Assembly (NCBI RefSeq): GCF_008831285.2 | Contig: NC_045141.1 | Location: 17,036,106 to 17,100,105, forward strand | Source: Nymphaea colorata | Lineage: Eukaryota; Streptophyta; Magnoliopsida; Nymphaeales; Nymphaeaceae | Length of the DNA stretch: 64,000 nt | Direction: 5' to 3' | Part shown: positions 13,101 through 25,700 of the stretch, in pieces | Numbering within the stretch: position 1 is the stretch's first letter | Layout of the letters: every line of letters starts with the position of its first letter | Notes under the pieces: model-generated | Told to the model about the DNA's origin: nothing | Seen by the model: only the letters and a program-made list of their open reading frames with translations | Databases searched by the model: none | Program-made: the position numbers and the translations under genes

Positions 13101-15741
13101 AAGTGTAAAACGTCCTGCACGTCGACGTATTGGGCTGGTTACATCAGACTTTGCAAAGGTCCTTGCAAGAGGGGACAAGGTTCCTGGGAAGGTTGGTTTC
13201 TTCATTTTCTTTCTATAGGTTGACAGATAGTGCTTCTACCATGTTCTCACCCTATTGTTTCTCATTTGTGTATTTTTCTAAAAAAAAAACCCTGCTTGGC
13301 ATTTGGAATGTATGCCTAGAGCATATCAGTTCATTGGTGTCAGGGCTCCATGGCAATTGGGATGATCATCAGTAACACTGGTCTGTCACAGTTGAAGCCC
13401 TAGCCTGCTTGACAGTTTCATTTTCTAGGACATGGTAGAGACTGAAGCTATATATCCCTGGGCTCATTTTGTAAGCATGCAACCACTTACATGGCTAATA
13501 GTTGTGCACCCGTGTGATATTTATCATGAGTCTATAGTTTATATTCGTATGAACCATTAATTCTAGTTCCAGACATTGTATTCTGGATTTCGTTTGAAGG
13601 TGTTATCTAAAGTTTGATCCAGATGAATTAGGTATCAGTCTAAGATCCGTTAGTAACATGTAACAGCTTGATGTTTACAGTGGTGAAACTCGTTCAGGTT
13701 CTTAAGGACGTTGGGGATTTTATAAACTTTGCCTTGAGCCAATTCCACAATCGGCAAGCTCTATCTGGTAGCACAGTTTTTCATCGCATAGAAATACCAA
13801 CAACGCGAGATCCACTGAATGGTAACTATCCTTTTATTTATCCTGGACTGAGATGTATTTTCAGCTTTTCTCATTGTTTTCATCTTGTCCCTTTAATTGC
13901 TTTATTTTTTATGACGGATTTTTGGGTGCAGGTCTATATGTTGGTGCACATGGTCCTTACAGTTCGGAAGTTATTCATCTGAGACGCAGATTTGGTCAAT
14001 GGAGAGAAGATGGCGAAGATCCGAAGTCTCAAAATCTTGAATTCTATGAATATGTTGAGGCTTTGAAAATAACTGGAGATCCTTATGTTCCAGCTGGTCA
14101 GGTATTTAAGGGCCACTGAGTACAGATATATCCAAATGATTTTACTTTAGTGTGCAGGTTCCTTTTTCTATTGATGTTGCTTATGGTCATCTGAAGTTAA
14201 GCATCTTCTTTGACAGTAATTTTCTTATGTCTTTCCTTGAAGCAGTTGGAAGCTTTAGTGTTCGTCTTAGCTAGTTCCACAGCCATTGGTCTCCCTATTG
14301 TTGAAGCTATTAATTTCTAATTGAAGCTACAGGTTGTGGGTGGCTGAAAGAGGTAGTTGGATGGTTATGTTGCATTATCATAAGCTCTGGTGATTGATTA
14401 TAAGATCCTAAAAAATTGGGAACTTGCAATAAGTCATTGTCAGAAAGTGCATTGGTATATCCAAGTGACTCATTCACCATTTGATCCCCTTTGTAGCTAT
14501 ACATTAGCCTGTCGATCCCGCATCAGCTACCTCTTTGTGTCCCTTTAAGCTTGATTAATCTAGATTGGGTCATTAATAATTTCTGATGGTTATATGATTA
14601 TCAGCATTCATAACACAACGAGCTCAGGATCAGTAAGACTAGTTGGTCGTGGTGTTTCCAGATAGGATATAGACATCTTGTCACAAATAACAGCCTCCCG
14701 TTGACTATCACAGATTCACAAGGCATATCTTGCCATATTAATGGTCTTCTCGTGATTCTTGTGAAAGTTTTACAATTAAAAAAAAAAGTAAAGGGAGAAG
14801 AAGCTATTTGTCAAACAAATAAATGAAATTTTCATGATGGAATCATGGTATTTTGGGATGTTCTGACAAAAGATTGAACATTGGGTTATTTTATCAGTTT
14901 CTCTTTTATGTTGTTTTTCCAATAACTTGCAGTAAAATAGCAAAATTTTCAAGATCTTGCTGAGACCTATTTCTATGGATCATGGATGTGTAGAACCTAC
15001 ATGCATATGTGTGTGGGACATGAATCTGTGATGGAAATGATATCATTATGCGGAGAGAGAGAGAGCTCTGGGCATAGTTACCTTATAGGTAATATCACCC
15101 TAGAAACAAGCGTACCCTCTGACCATCAAGATGGTGCTAAATCCTGAGATAATCTGGTTTCATGTTTTTAATTTGCTACTTATGAAGTCATAAAATTTTG
15201 GAAGACGGGGTTGTGGAAGAGCAAAATGTTCATTTTATTCTTGTCTGCCTTTTGCAGGTTGCATTTCGTGCAAAAGTTGGCAAACACAATCAGTTACCAC
15301 ATAAGGGGATTATTCCAGAAGAATTTGGAGTGGTATGCTAAACTTGTTATTATAGCCAGACGTGCACATACATCATGGTCCAACTTTCAAATTTTCTATC
15401 TAAACGGTTGCAATTTTAAGCGTGTAACTCAAAACGTTTGCCTAGGTTGCTCGTTACAAAGGTCAAGGTCGGCTTGCAGAACCTGGTTTCAGGAATCCCA
15501 GGTGGGTTGATGGTGAGCTTGTCATTCTCGATGGAAAGGTACTTGGGTTCATCTTTCCCTGCAGATATTCTTATTTCAATTTTTGGCTTTTGATGATTTT
15601 ATCAACTCCCCTTCGGTCCTTACTGCTGCTTGTTTTCGGTGGGTGTAGTACATAAAGGCTGGTCCTGTGGTGGGTTTCGTGTATTGGGCCCCAGAATACC
15701 ATTTCCTGGTGTTCTTCAACCGGCTGAGGCTTGAAGACTGA
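7191..15741 (+). CDS. EX1: EXECUTER-family plastid singlet-oxygen sensor (EX1-like)
   Basis: Eleven exons join in frame: 7191-7673, 8191-8307, 8417-8482, 9175-9281, 10866-10947, 12487-13191, 13698-13821, 13932-14101, 15258-15332, 15446-15538 and 15649-15741, for 704 residues (Arabidopsis EX1 has 684). The Ser/Pro/Arg-rich first 60 or so residues are a typical chloroplast transit peptide. A UVR-like motif spans about 162-220 ([20 protein letters not shown], then [16 protein letters not shown]). GWWFGIS and [13 protein letters not shown] follow, then a strongly acidic segment (about 318-345 and around 390), and a C-terminal DUF3506 region ending [28 protein letters not shown] proteins sit on thylakoids, and their singlet-oxygen-driven FtsH degradation starts retrograde stress signalling. 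The Trp corresponding by distance from the C-terminus to Arabidopsis EX1 Trp643 is Trp663 (codon 15503-15505). EX1 rather than EX2 is my best guess from length and wording. Confidence 0.93.
8906..9070 (+). repeat. Tandem duplication of 84 bp in EXECUTER intron 3
   Basis: Two diverged units, 8906-8989 and 8990-9070, each contain GGTAGTTCTCATGC, CTGAAACTTAAATATTTCAA and TAGAAGCT. Neither touches the splice borders at 8483 and 9174. Confidence 0.85.
9621..9803 (+). repeat. Tandem duplication of 92 bp in EXECUTER intron 4
   Basis: Two nearly identical units, 9621-9712 and 9713-9803, share TAGCACTTAATCCTTCATTC, CTCCAGTCTGCCTAA and TTTGCCATCTTTCTGCC. There are only a few mismatches, so it is younger than the duplication in intron 3. 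Confidence 0.9.
11850..11916 (+). repeat. Tandem duplication of 33 bp in EXECUTER intron 5
   Basis: Two copies of a 33-bp unit that begins TGCCCATGGGAATCTGG and ends TTTTCAAGAC, differing at one base. The intron (10948-12486) is 1.54 kb and otherwise AT-rich; a less AT-rich patch at 11270-11345 and another at 11690-11850 have no identity I can assign. Confidence 0.85.
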
Positions 15742-17772
15742 ATTTCATTATCTTGCTCGTTTACATGGATGAAGGCTGAACTGTTTATTTCAAGGTGCGT
15801 GTGATTCTTCTCTCAGCCGAAGAGTGCTCCGTGCATAAAATTTGTGGAAAATAAAGACAATGCAAAGGGAGGAAGGAGGAGGAGCACCATCTTGTGTTAT
15901 GGTTGTGTTTATAGTTACACAGTTGATTTAGGTGTGCTTGCGTGGTTTGACATAATATCTAATTTGTTTTTGATCTATTTACAGAAGCATCAGCAGTTCC
16001 TTCACCCTTGATGTTAGTGTTGATTACTTCCTTGCCTGCTAACTGTACATTGAAGGTGGACTTCGCACTGATGAGTCAAGGATCACCAAAATGCATCTCA
16101 TTGCGCCAAGGGTTTCTTCTAGCATCAACTTTTTCAGAAGTTTTGCCGCAGGCTATATTGTACATAGCTTCCCCCTGCATATGAGAAAGCAAAGATTGTA
16201 GGCTCCCTTGTTGTAATTTTGCTCTTATTTTTTAATGAATTTCTAGATTGCAGTATGCATCTATTATTTTTCCTTCTGATCTTGTTGTTCCATCTATATC
16301 TTTCGGCTGCTAAAACAAGCAGCAGCATTAGCAGTTGTATACATCGAATCAGGCCTTCCATATTGACATGACAAAAGATTATCATGGTTCCAGCGGAAAC
16401 TTTTTCCTTTGGTCTCCTATCGTGTTTTGTTGCAGAAAGAACGGGAGAAAGTCTCTCTGTTATTCACGTTTCTTGCTCGACAATTTCTGCTAGTTGCCGT
16501 ATCATTACTCCCAGACTAAGCATCTCCGGTGGGTTTGATGAGGCAAGGCCAAGTCCAATAAATGTCAGGGCTTTTGTCCCCACGCTGAAAGACCCTTCAA
16601 TCTGGAGGTGACAAGGCCATCTTTTACGGTGGGGGCCCTACTGTGACTTCCTCTTTATCAACAAGCATACAAGAGGCCAGCTTCCAAATGCAGCATCTTT
16701 CTAACGCAGCTAGACGTGGGCCCTCTACGCACATGGACCGCTAACTCAGTTTTGTTCTTTTCATGTTCAGAGAGAGAGAGAGAGATTATTAGGAGGACCC
16801 ATCGGCCAACTTATATACCACAACCTAAAAGCCAATGATGTGTCAAATTTTTCATGGTTCTGCTTGTAGTTTAAATATTGTATTGAGCATTTTAGTTAAA
16901 GAAGAAACGATGTCATCCTTGAGAATTGGGGTAATTTGGAGTTTGCTAATGAATGGATCATGCTGATTACCTTTACGTGAGCTGCAGGTTAAAGGATGGA
17001 TAAGGACAACCATGCTAATTTTAAAAAGCATCATGACATCAAAGAATAAAAATGTAGATGACTACAGAGTTTTGTGTTCTTAAGCAAATGAAGAAACTGT
17101 CTTACCCATGCTTTAACTTTTTGTTATTTCATTTATTGTCACAAGGATAATATCATAAGGCATCAACTAGCGTGATGCCTCGAAGTTTCTAAGTCATACC
17201 TGCTTTTGGTAAGATGCTGCTATGACCACTCCATCATGGTTCGGTTGCAGGTAGCTGGTTAGATTACTTAGGCAAACCATGCAACTTGATCATCAACATC
17301 ATCATCAGATGTCTTCTTCAATGGCGGTCAAGTTGCACGCTTTGCTACTGTAATCTCCACGTCCTGACCAACCACCTGGAACGGAACCCCCATAGATGCT
17401 GAATATGATTTTTCTTTATAATCTGGTTGACATCATACACGTTATCTTAGTGTAATTGGCATGGTGTTCAACAAGAAAAAAACTTTAGCTAAGCGAACTC
17501 TAAACCTAACTGAAGATCACATTTGCAGGTCCAATCTATAAAAGAAAACCAAACCAGATGGCGCCGCACATACACAAACGCAAACTTAGGACAGTTCTTT
17601 CCCGACCCTTCTTGCTCCAAACATGAAAACAACTTGTCACGGGGTAAAAGACACAAAGAGTAAATCAAGTTGCAGCTTGCGGATCTCGAGCTCGTGGCTT
17701 GTTTGGTTATCACGTGAATGCAGTCACCTTTGCTAAAACCGTGACCAAGTTCACGATTCCAGCCAGCGATGC

Positions 17773-17776
17773 CTCT

Positions 17777-17855
<79 letters not shown>

Positions 17856-17856
17856 A
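17773..17856. repeat. Compound microsatellite (CT)n(CA)n(TA)n(CA)n
   Basis: Uninterrupted dinucleotide blocks follow one another: CT, then CA, then TA, then CA again. A long open frame exists on each strand here only because dinucleotide repeats lack stops. Confidence 0.95.
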
Positions 17857-18291
17857 TTTAAAGACCTTAAATTCAAATACTACAGTTTTCTCTTGCAAGT
17901 TGGGAAATCATGCTTGTGTCATAGTGGTGAAGAAAAAGAAGAGTAGAAAGAGATGATGAGTGAGGCTTACGCATCACACACCGCCGTTGGTTTACAAATA
18001 AGTTGTTTCTTAGCAACTTCGCAAAGTCTTGTGGTTTTATTATTTTTTGTTCAATAGCACAGGGACGCCTGAGTTCTTGACCGGTTCACCCGACAGGTCA
18101 GAGCCATGCCGGAATTGGGCAGTTTATGGGCTGACATAAGGTGGACTTGGTTGTGTACCATAAAGAGCCATATTTAAGCATGGACCTGTTTTCCTGGAAT
18201 CTGCAAACACCTTAAATGACGTCCCGCGTATGGTCTTACCGGCGCAATTTATGACTAATCAAACCTTAAATGGTGCTTTCAACGACCATCT

Positions 18292-18420
18292 AGCCAGACC
18301 AGTCTGGTGATTTGGGCTGGATTTTTTTTTCCCCAGCCAGACAAGTCCGGTGATCGGGGCCGGATTTTTTTTTTTCAGCCAGACAAGTCCGGTGATCTGG
18401 GCCGTTTTTTTTTTCTTCCA
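18292..18420 (+). repeat. Three-unit tandem repeat, about 43 bp per unit
   Basis: Units begin at 18292, 18335 and 18377. Each reads AGCCAGAC(A/C)AGT(C/T)(C/T)GG, then TGAT, a G-rich stretch, then a run of 8-11 T. The GC-rich half alternating with a poly-T half is unusual; see the findings. Confidence 0.9.
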
Positions 18421-20450
18421 TCCATTTTTTCCTCTCTTGTTTGGTAAACCATAGTTGGCACCAGACAAAAGATCGGTCTAGTTTGGCTCATGACTGGGCC
18501 TAGCGCCGATCGAAACTATGGTGTGTCAACAACATAAAATTAAAAATGCAGTAGCATATTTTGTTTAAAATAAAGGTAAAGAGCAATGATGTTTTTTATT
18601 ATAAAAAAATTCATAAAACATTCACATAATATTTTTCATGCCAAACAACTTAAAAATCTTGTTGTTGCCGTTTAAGAAAACTTAAAAAAAAAAAACTAAA
18701 GAAAATAGGATCGACGGTTGACTGCATGACACGTGGCGTTGCTGGATCTCTTACACGATCAATGATTGGACGAACAGCTCTGACAATCCCCGTCAACGTC
18801 CTTCTTCTTTCCTCCCATCTGGACCTCACGTGCAAGATTAAATGGTTACTTTTTTTTTATTTGAAAAAAAAAATGTCAAATAAAATCGGCAAATTATCAT
18901 TCCTTTGAAAATGGGGCAGTGATGAGGCTTCCTTTTAAATTTCACAAGCATCCCTGAACTTGTTTTGAAATTCTCATTGCAGGTCCATTGCCTTTAAACT
19001 GTCCAATAAAAGTCTTGTATTAACTTTTCGTTGTAGTTTAGATCATACGGTGTTCACGTTGGTCCTCATTACAAATTTTTCTCATTGGCAAAAACCATGT
19101 TCATTAACATCATTGGACTTCAATTAAGTTATTATTGGTGCTAAGAGATTCATGAATATGAATCTTGACAATGGGAAATCACTTTAATTGACTTTTATTT
19201 TTATCTTGACAATTTTTTTTCTAAATCTGAGTCATTTTAATTTGACCATTGATTATAGAAAGTTTGGCCAATGATCCATTGAGGTTAGCTGGTCATTTTT
19301 GTTGGAAAAAGAAAATACAACCATTTAGAATGAATATAGACATTTTTCTTAAAAAAATACAAATGACATGACATTATGGCTCCTCCCGAATTTTTCAGGC
19401 AGTATGAAAAAATTGTGATTAATCATGAGTTTAACATATGTGAAAGAGAGAGAATCGCAAATTTGTAGTTAATAAGAAATATTAATTAAGAGAATAAATA
19501 AATAATTTCATAGACATACACTTAAGTTAGATATTCAATTTTTTTATTTGATTATTACAAATTATATTAATTCTGGCCCCACCCCAGTGAATTGAAAAAA
19601 AAAAATACATTGAAAAAATTAAAAATTTTTAGTTGTTTGAATTCAGATTGGGTTTGACTTCACCGAAATCCAGAAGTTAAATTATTTGGTCTGCCAAAAA
19701 AAAAATCATGGCTCTGCCCCTCTCCTCGTCTCCGAACAAATTATGATTAATCATTTAAGTTTGAAAGTAAGTGATAAAGGAATAAGTTGAACATAAAGTA
19801 AGATGAATTTTGGAATTTCTTTTATTTGATCGTCAAAATCACAGTTTTTTTAAAGTGGTTTTTAGACATATATCATCAACAATCTCTTACCTCATCTTCG
19901 AGCTGCCTTATCTTCCTTTTTATCAAATGCACGTCCTCTCCAAGTAACTTTATCTAGTGTAGAAATGCACGTCAATGGAAACCCCTCTTCCTCTTTCTCA
20001 TTTATGTATATCAAACAAGTCCATTGAATTTTTGGAGGAGTTTGATTACTCTGGATTTGAAATCCTTTTTCTTGATGTGATCAAACTATGGATCCGATCC
20101 CAAATCTGGATCTGATTCATTTGGAACCCTGGTTTAATCCTTAACCATGTTACTTGGCATAGAGATAAGTTGGAATCTTTCAGTATGTTGTTTAGCTTCG
20201 CAGCTAATGACAAATAAAAGTGAAGCCCGTTCGTGTCAATTTTGGAAAAGAATAGGGGTTTCATTGAAATGTGCAAATAAGACAACTGGAAAAATAAAAT
20301 ATTTTAAGATTCTCCTTCGCCGCAATGATTCAAGGGGCAGCGAGATCGGACGGTTCGCGAAAGAGATAAGGAAAATTTCAGCCGTCCGATGGATCCAGGG
20401 GGGAGAATCTAAGGAGGGACAGAGAGAGGAAAAGAAAGCAGACGTGTGGT

Positions 20451-20459
20451 CTATAAAAT
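20451..20459 (+). promoter_or_regulatory. TATA box of the unknown-function gene at 21371
   Basis: CTATAAAAT lies 920 bp before the ATG at 21371. A start about 30 bp downstream would give a leader of nearly 900 nt, so a 5'-UTR intron is likely. The leader begins with a pyrimidine/CTC-rich tract (20535-20565). I could not fix the intron borders. Confidence 0.5.
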
Positions 20460-21370
20460 GGCGAGGCGTAGGGAGAAGGGCCTTCTGTATTGCTGGGGAA
20501 TTTTATAATCCCTGTTTGTCCCTTCCCCTGATTCCTCCTCCTCCTCCTCCTCCTCCTTCTTCTATGAGATCGATTGGTTAATCGTCGACGGGGAACTCGG
20601 GACGGAATCCGGTGGCCGGTCGATTTTTCTGAGAAGGGGAAAGGAAGGCAAGTTTTATGACCTCCGTCTTCGCCTTTCTCTCGTGATCTCCCTCGTCTTT
20701 TGAAATGAAGTTTGGCTTTCGTGCGACTTTTTCTGTTTTCTCGCGGTTTTGTACTGTTTTCGGTTGATATTTTGGTTTCTTTCGGCCTTTTTTGTTCTTT
20801 ATATAGCACCTCTACGGACTCTTCTTCCTTGCTATTTTCGAATTTTGAGACCGAGACTGTTGGAACTCGACTACTTCTGTTTTCTCTCTCTCTCTTATCT
20901 TCTTTTGCGAATACTTTCTGAATCTTCTAAGTGAAAGGGAAGAAAGAGGTGGTCTCGAATTTCCTTTTGGAAGGTTTTCTCTGTTTGCATGCTCCTCATT
21001 TAACGTTTTTTGAGATTGTTGAATCTGGTTGAGCGAATTGGTGGGCATTTATTCGGTGCGCAGTTTTGATTTTTTCAGAATTATGGAAAAAAAGCCTTCG
21101 TCGTGAGATGTAAAATCGAACCGCTGTTTGTGGTTATGACGATAACTATCGCATGAATTGAGCTTTGAATTTAAACAATTTGTTATTGTTATTTTGTATT
21201 AATAAAATCAATTTTTAGAAAGAAAAACGAAATTCCTCTTCTATTTGGCTGGATATCAGTTTTTCTGATTTTCTTTTTCCGTTCAGTTTTCTTCTTCTAG
21301 GCATAGCGCTTTCTTTTGGAAAAACCAACTGATTTTCTCTAGGAAAAGTGAAAAAGAAAAGAAAAAAAGA

Positions 21371-22710
21371 ATGGCCGTCGCCTTCCCTCGTCTCTCTTGG
21401 TGGCTGTGGAGAGGAAAAGAGCACGAACCCTCGGTTCACTCAGGCCCTTCTCCAGGGTCTTCTTCATCATCGGAGTCCAATTTAAGGGAGCCAGATTCTC
21501 TGAATTTCCGGCCGGTCAACGGCGCGAAATTCCCATCTACTTCTAGGAAGGTGAAGCGCAAATGGCACAGCCGGGAGGAGAGGAAGGGGATTGACAGGGA
21601 GTATGATATGGTTCTGGTGCCGTCGGACGGTGGTTGCATGTCGGGGTCTGAATCCGACGACTCGGATTGGTCGATTGGTTGGTTGGAGCCCCTCGCCCCT
21701 GAATTCCAGGACGAAGATGAGTCTGATAACAGTTTCGCGGTGCTGGTGCCTTGTTACGGAAGGCCTTTTGGGGACTCCATGGCGGAAAGGTCGGAGAATA
21801 AGCTTTTGGGTGCTTTTATTTCCAACTTCCACACTGGGTATTCTGCAGGTGACCTTTTCTTCCTCTGCTCTTTTCCGTGACCTTTTCCTAATCTCCTGTT
21901 TGAGAACATGCATGTGAAGGGAGAGGAGAGATAAAATGATTATCTCGCGCATTTCATATGAGTGAACGGTGCTTTTCTGCTTTCCATCGTTATGCCCTTG
22001 TCAATATCATGTCTTGGGTAATAGAGGAGGAAGTAGTGTTCCGAAAATTCATTTCGGTCATCATTGCGTGGGTTTATATGATGCTGGAATCGGAACGAAG
22101 CGGAGGAGAATGTCTTCTCCAGTTTCCACTTGATCCGATGCAGAAGCTTGCAAAATCCTGTGATTGTACTGCTGATTCAACAGAAAAAATACTGAGCAAA
22201 AGGATTTGGGACCACTAAGGTGGCGATGGCATTGGAACCACCTGGACTTCGTTTGGACCCGCATGCTGCCTTCTGCCTATCGAGTCCCGTCCAAGTAGTG
22301 CTGCAAATACTCATGGTTTGCTGAAACCAGCTGGAGAACCATGTCTTCTTGGAGAAACCCATCAGAATTGTGAGGCATTTGCATGATTTTGGACGATTAA
22401 AATAGAAAGAACTCTAGGAAAGGAGTTTGAAGTAATGGCGTTACCGACCTTACGTGGGAACCTTAGTTTCAACTATGCAAGGCTCAACATGAGTTGCCCA
22501 AATCTCCCAGCTAATTCCCAAGATAACCATTTTCATTTTAAGCATTCGTAGTAACTTTTTTTCTTTTGTTCAAACGGCACAGTGTTGTGTGCTTATTGAT
22601 ATCATTTCTAAGTCGACATTGCATCTTTGTCATGTGCAGAGAGCAAGAAGTACATGGAGAAATGGCTGTCTTCTCTGCAAGAGCAGCAGGGCTTTCAGGT
22701 TGGCGGGTGA
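21371..22710 (+). CDS. Plant-specific protein of unknown function (two exons, 182 residues)
   Basis: Exons 21371-21848 and 22640-22710 join with phase 1 and GT..AG borders to encode 182 residues. In order, I see a Trp-rich start (RLSWWLWRGKE), a Ser/Pro-rich linker, a basic patch (SRKVKRKWHSREERK, about 57-71), the acidic conserved-looking block DREYDMVLVPSDGGCMSGSE and DDSDWSIGWLEPLAP, then SFAVLVPCYGR, and a tail SKKYMEKWLSSLQEQQ encoded by exon 2. No signal peptide, membrane segment or known catalytic motif is visible. From memory it resembles a small family of uncharacterised plant proteins; I assign no function. The basic patch could be a nuclear signal, and the C-terminal amphipathic helix could be an interaction tail; both are inference. 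Without splicing, the exon 1 frame continues only ten codons into the intron. Confidence 0.8.
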
Positions 22711-25700
22711 CTAAATTGGAGAAAGACTTACGCCTATTGGAGATTGATTGGGCTGCATTAAGTTCGTTATGTCCTCAAAAAATCTCAAATGCATCAGAGA
22801 CATGCACAATATGCGGAGAAGGAAAGAACCATCAATTTCAATGAACATTCCCCAAAAAAAGAAAAAAACCTAAATAGTCTGGCTCAGAGCCCTCACTCTC
22901 ATGAGGGAATGAGCCAGCTTTCTCTATAATATACTTCTTCTAGCGGTGTTTGAAGTTGTTGTGTGATGCACAGGATGTGATTATGGGCGTCGAGTGACTG
23001 CTCACAGTTATATGTAAATACTAGGTGAGATGATTCTTTATGTAAATAAATGTCAAGAAATGTACAGTATGAAGCACCAGCTCGATTCCTATTGTAAATA
23101 CCACTTTCTGTTCTTATCAATACAAAGTGACAGAAAATTTTGCGTCTTTGTTTCATTATTTTTATGGTTAGTTCATAATGAGCTGCATTAATTTAGCATT
23201 AAAGGACTTAGAATATGTGGACATCTCCTACTGTCTTCGATGCTTGTCCTACTTGTTTTGGAATATGTGGAGCATCCTAATGTTAGGAAATATGTACAGT
23301 GTGAAGCACCTAGCATGATTGTAGCTTAAAATTGCAACTCCCCTTTTCTTTTTCCAGTGTGAACTACAGAGTTTCTTTGCTATCCCTATTTCAAATTTGC
23401 AGAATGCAGTGAATGTTACGCCTTTCAAAAACGTCCTCGCTCCCTTCAACCGAATATTCTAAAGATTAAACCACTTCCTGATCTTGTCCTCTAATGATTA
23501 GATTATTCTACCATTATGTTATTATGTCCACAGATGATTGGTCGCAAAAAGCATGTTGCCGTAACATCATGATGATTTACAGCAATTATTCAAGCGCAAC
23601 AGCGTTGCAAGTTGCAATAATTCAAAGCAGCAATGGTACTCACATATTTGCATCAGTGTAGCATCACGACCTTTTATATTTTCCTTACAGAGAAACGTGT
23701 ATGCAGAAATAGCGGTATTAGCTGCCTGGCCTCTACAAGTTTCTCAGTCCCAAGTTTCATGTTGGGGAGTCTTGAACTGGATTTGTACGAGCGCTCACTT
23801 TAACCATCCCCTCAGCTGGTGCCAAGATCGGTGAGTTGCAGTTCCTCCAACACCAATTTCGTAATCAGCACAGCCCTTGAAAGTTAAGAAGCTATTCATG
23901 AAATCTAATTTAATGCTGCGGCCTTTAGACGCACCAATGTTAGTCCCATATTGGGTGTTATAATTTTTTCATTAAAAGTTGATAAATATTTTTGAATACT
24001 AATAAAATAAAAGGTGCTTATCTTTTCAAGTACCACCATCTGCATTTCGACAAGATTGCTTGGAAACTAGCTGTATCAAAGCTTGCAACAATGCAGCCAA
24101 ATTTTCCATCCAAAGAATGATTCACCGTCCCCCTTCAAACCAACAATAAACCAACGAAATTGCGATGAAGCTGCGTAAATGGAAGCTACCCAGATCTTAA
24201 TTAGCCAATCAGCCCAGCTTCCTTCCGCTGGAGAGTACGCCCAACTTTGACCGTGGAACTTCAAACTGGTGACATCCTGTCGGCATAGTAAGCCCCAAAA
24301 GCCGCCTCTTTAGATGCAGACGATCGGCCAAGCCCATGTGTTTTTAACTTGTCCATTTTGTTGGCTGATGACGACAGACTTAAATTTGGAGCCACTGCCA
24401 CTAAACTGTGGAGAATGGTTCAAGGGTTTCAGTCAACATACCGATGTGGGGAATTGGTGAGTGAGGTTGAAGCCCGAAAGGTCTCTTTGTAAATGGATTG
24501 AAGATTGAAGCCATTTTTGTGTTCCAGAACTTTTTTTGGGGGTTCATAAGGGCCGTTATTGTGTACAAGAGAGAGAACGAGAGAGAGAGATCCTTGCTTC
24601 CTTCCTAAAAATTTTACATTGTTGGGAAGGCGATCATCAGCACTCTACAGTGATTCCCCACTTGATATATATATATATATATATATATGACAAACTTAGG
24701 GTAACGATTGTTGGGGCCTTGGAGAGAGAGCTTAACTTGTGCATGAGATTGCAATTCTTGAGAGAAAAAGAGACGGGTAGCCGACAGAGAGGAAAGATCA
24801 AACACGTAAATGGGTACTCCAATGAGATTTGTACATGCTTGACTCTTTGCTGAAATGCTGCCTGAGATTGAACTGACAAGAGACAAATGGATCTCTTGTT
24901 CGCGTACTAATTAGGATCAATAATATCTAAAATTACCAATTTTTGAATGATTCTTTTTCCAAGAAGCGAAGGCAACTGGCTAAATTGAACGGTTGAAAAT
25001 TTTGAAAGTTCGAGTTTTCTACAAGCAACCAAAAGATGCAAATATAAGAAACATTTGTCAGACCCGTGCGAAAATGAAGTAATAATTAGTTTAGATTGTT
25101 CAAAAGTATTAATAGTTAAGAAGGTAATTAACTGGCAACTGAAAGATGACGCACCCCATGTATTGCCCTTCTATCATTCTGATCGAAGTAGCATGATGGT
25201 TCGAATCTATCTTTGTTTAAACTGCAAATTCTAGATAGACCATCGTTTTTGAAACTGTAGGGTTGCTTAGGAACAGTAAATAGTAATAGTAATAGTATGT
25301 TACTATCTTATTCATCTGCCTTAAAAAATAAAGTGTCCAATGAGTTTAGCCAATTTTTAGATTAAATGCATGAGACATCGACATAATGTTACTATTCCTA
25401 AATGGCACCTCAAGAGCTGTTTAGGAGCAATATTATTACATCACTTTTCCTAAGCATCTAACTCAAAAAATTAGTTAGATTCATTAGACATTTTTAAAAA
25501 AGTATTTTGTGAATTTGTCCTACTGTTTGAAACAGATGCAGATGCATGAAATAATAACTTACTACTTCCAAACAACCTCTATGAGCATGTTTTGCAACAG
25601 TATAAGTTGTCACTGTTCCATGAATATACCCTAAAAAATTCACATAAATTGGTAAACCAATGTAATACAATGTTTTACGAATCTGCCCCAAAATTAATGA

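Larger units (their letters stand above)
15742..20450. other. Intergenic, 4.7 kb, no gene found
   Basis: EXECUTER 3' UTR probably occupies the first 400-500 bases. The remainder is AT-rich, with a compound microsatellite (17773-17856), a 43-bp tandem repeat (18292-18420) and many poly-A/poly-T runs from 18540 onward. Two G-box/ABRE-like motifs (GACACGTGGC near 18728 and CTCACGTGCA near 18825) lie about 1.6 kb upstream of the next TATA box, too far to assign to that gene with confidence. Short open frames here have no coding signature. Confidence 0.6.

Noticed and set aside
25190-25215. tRNA-like B box (GGTTCGAATCT)
   Set aside because: No A box at the right distance and no cloverleaf could be drawn.
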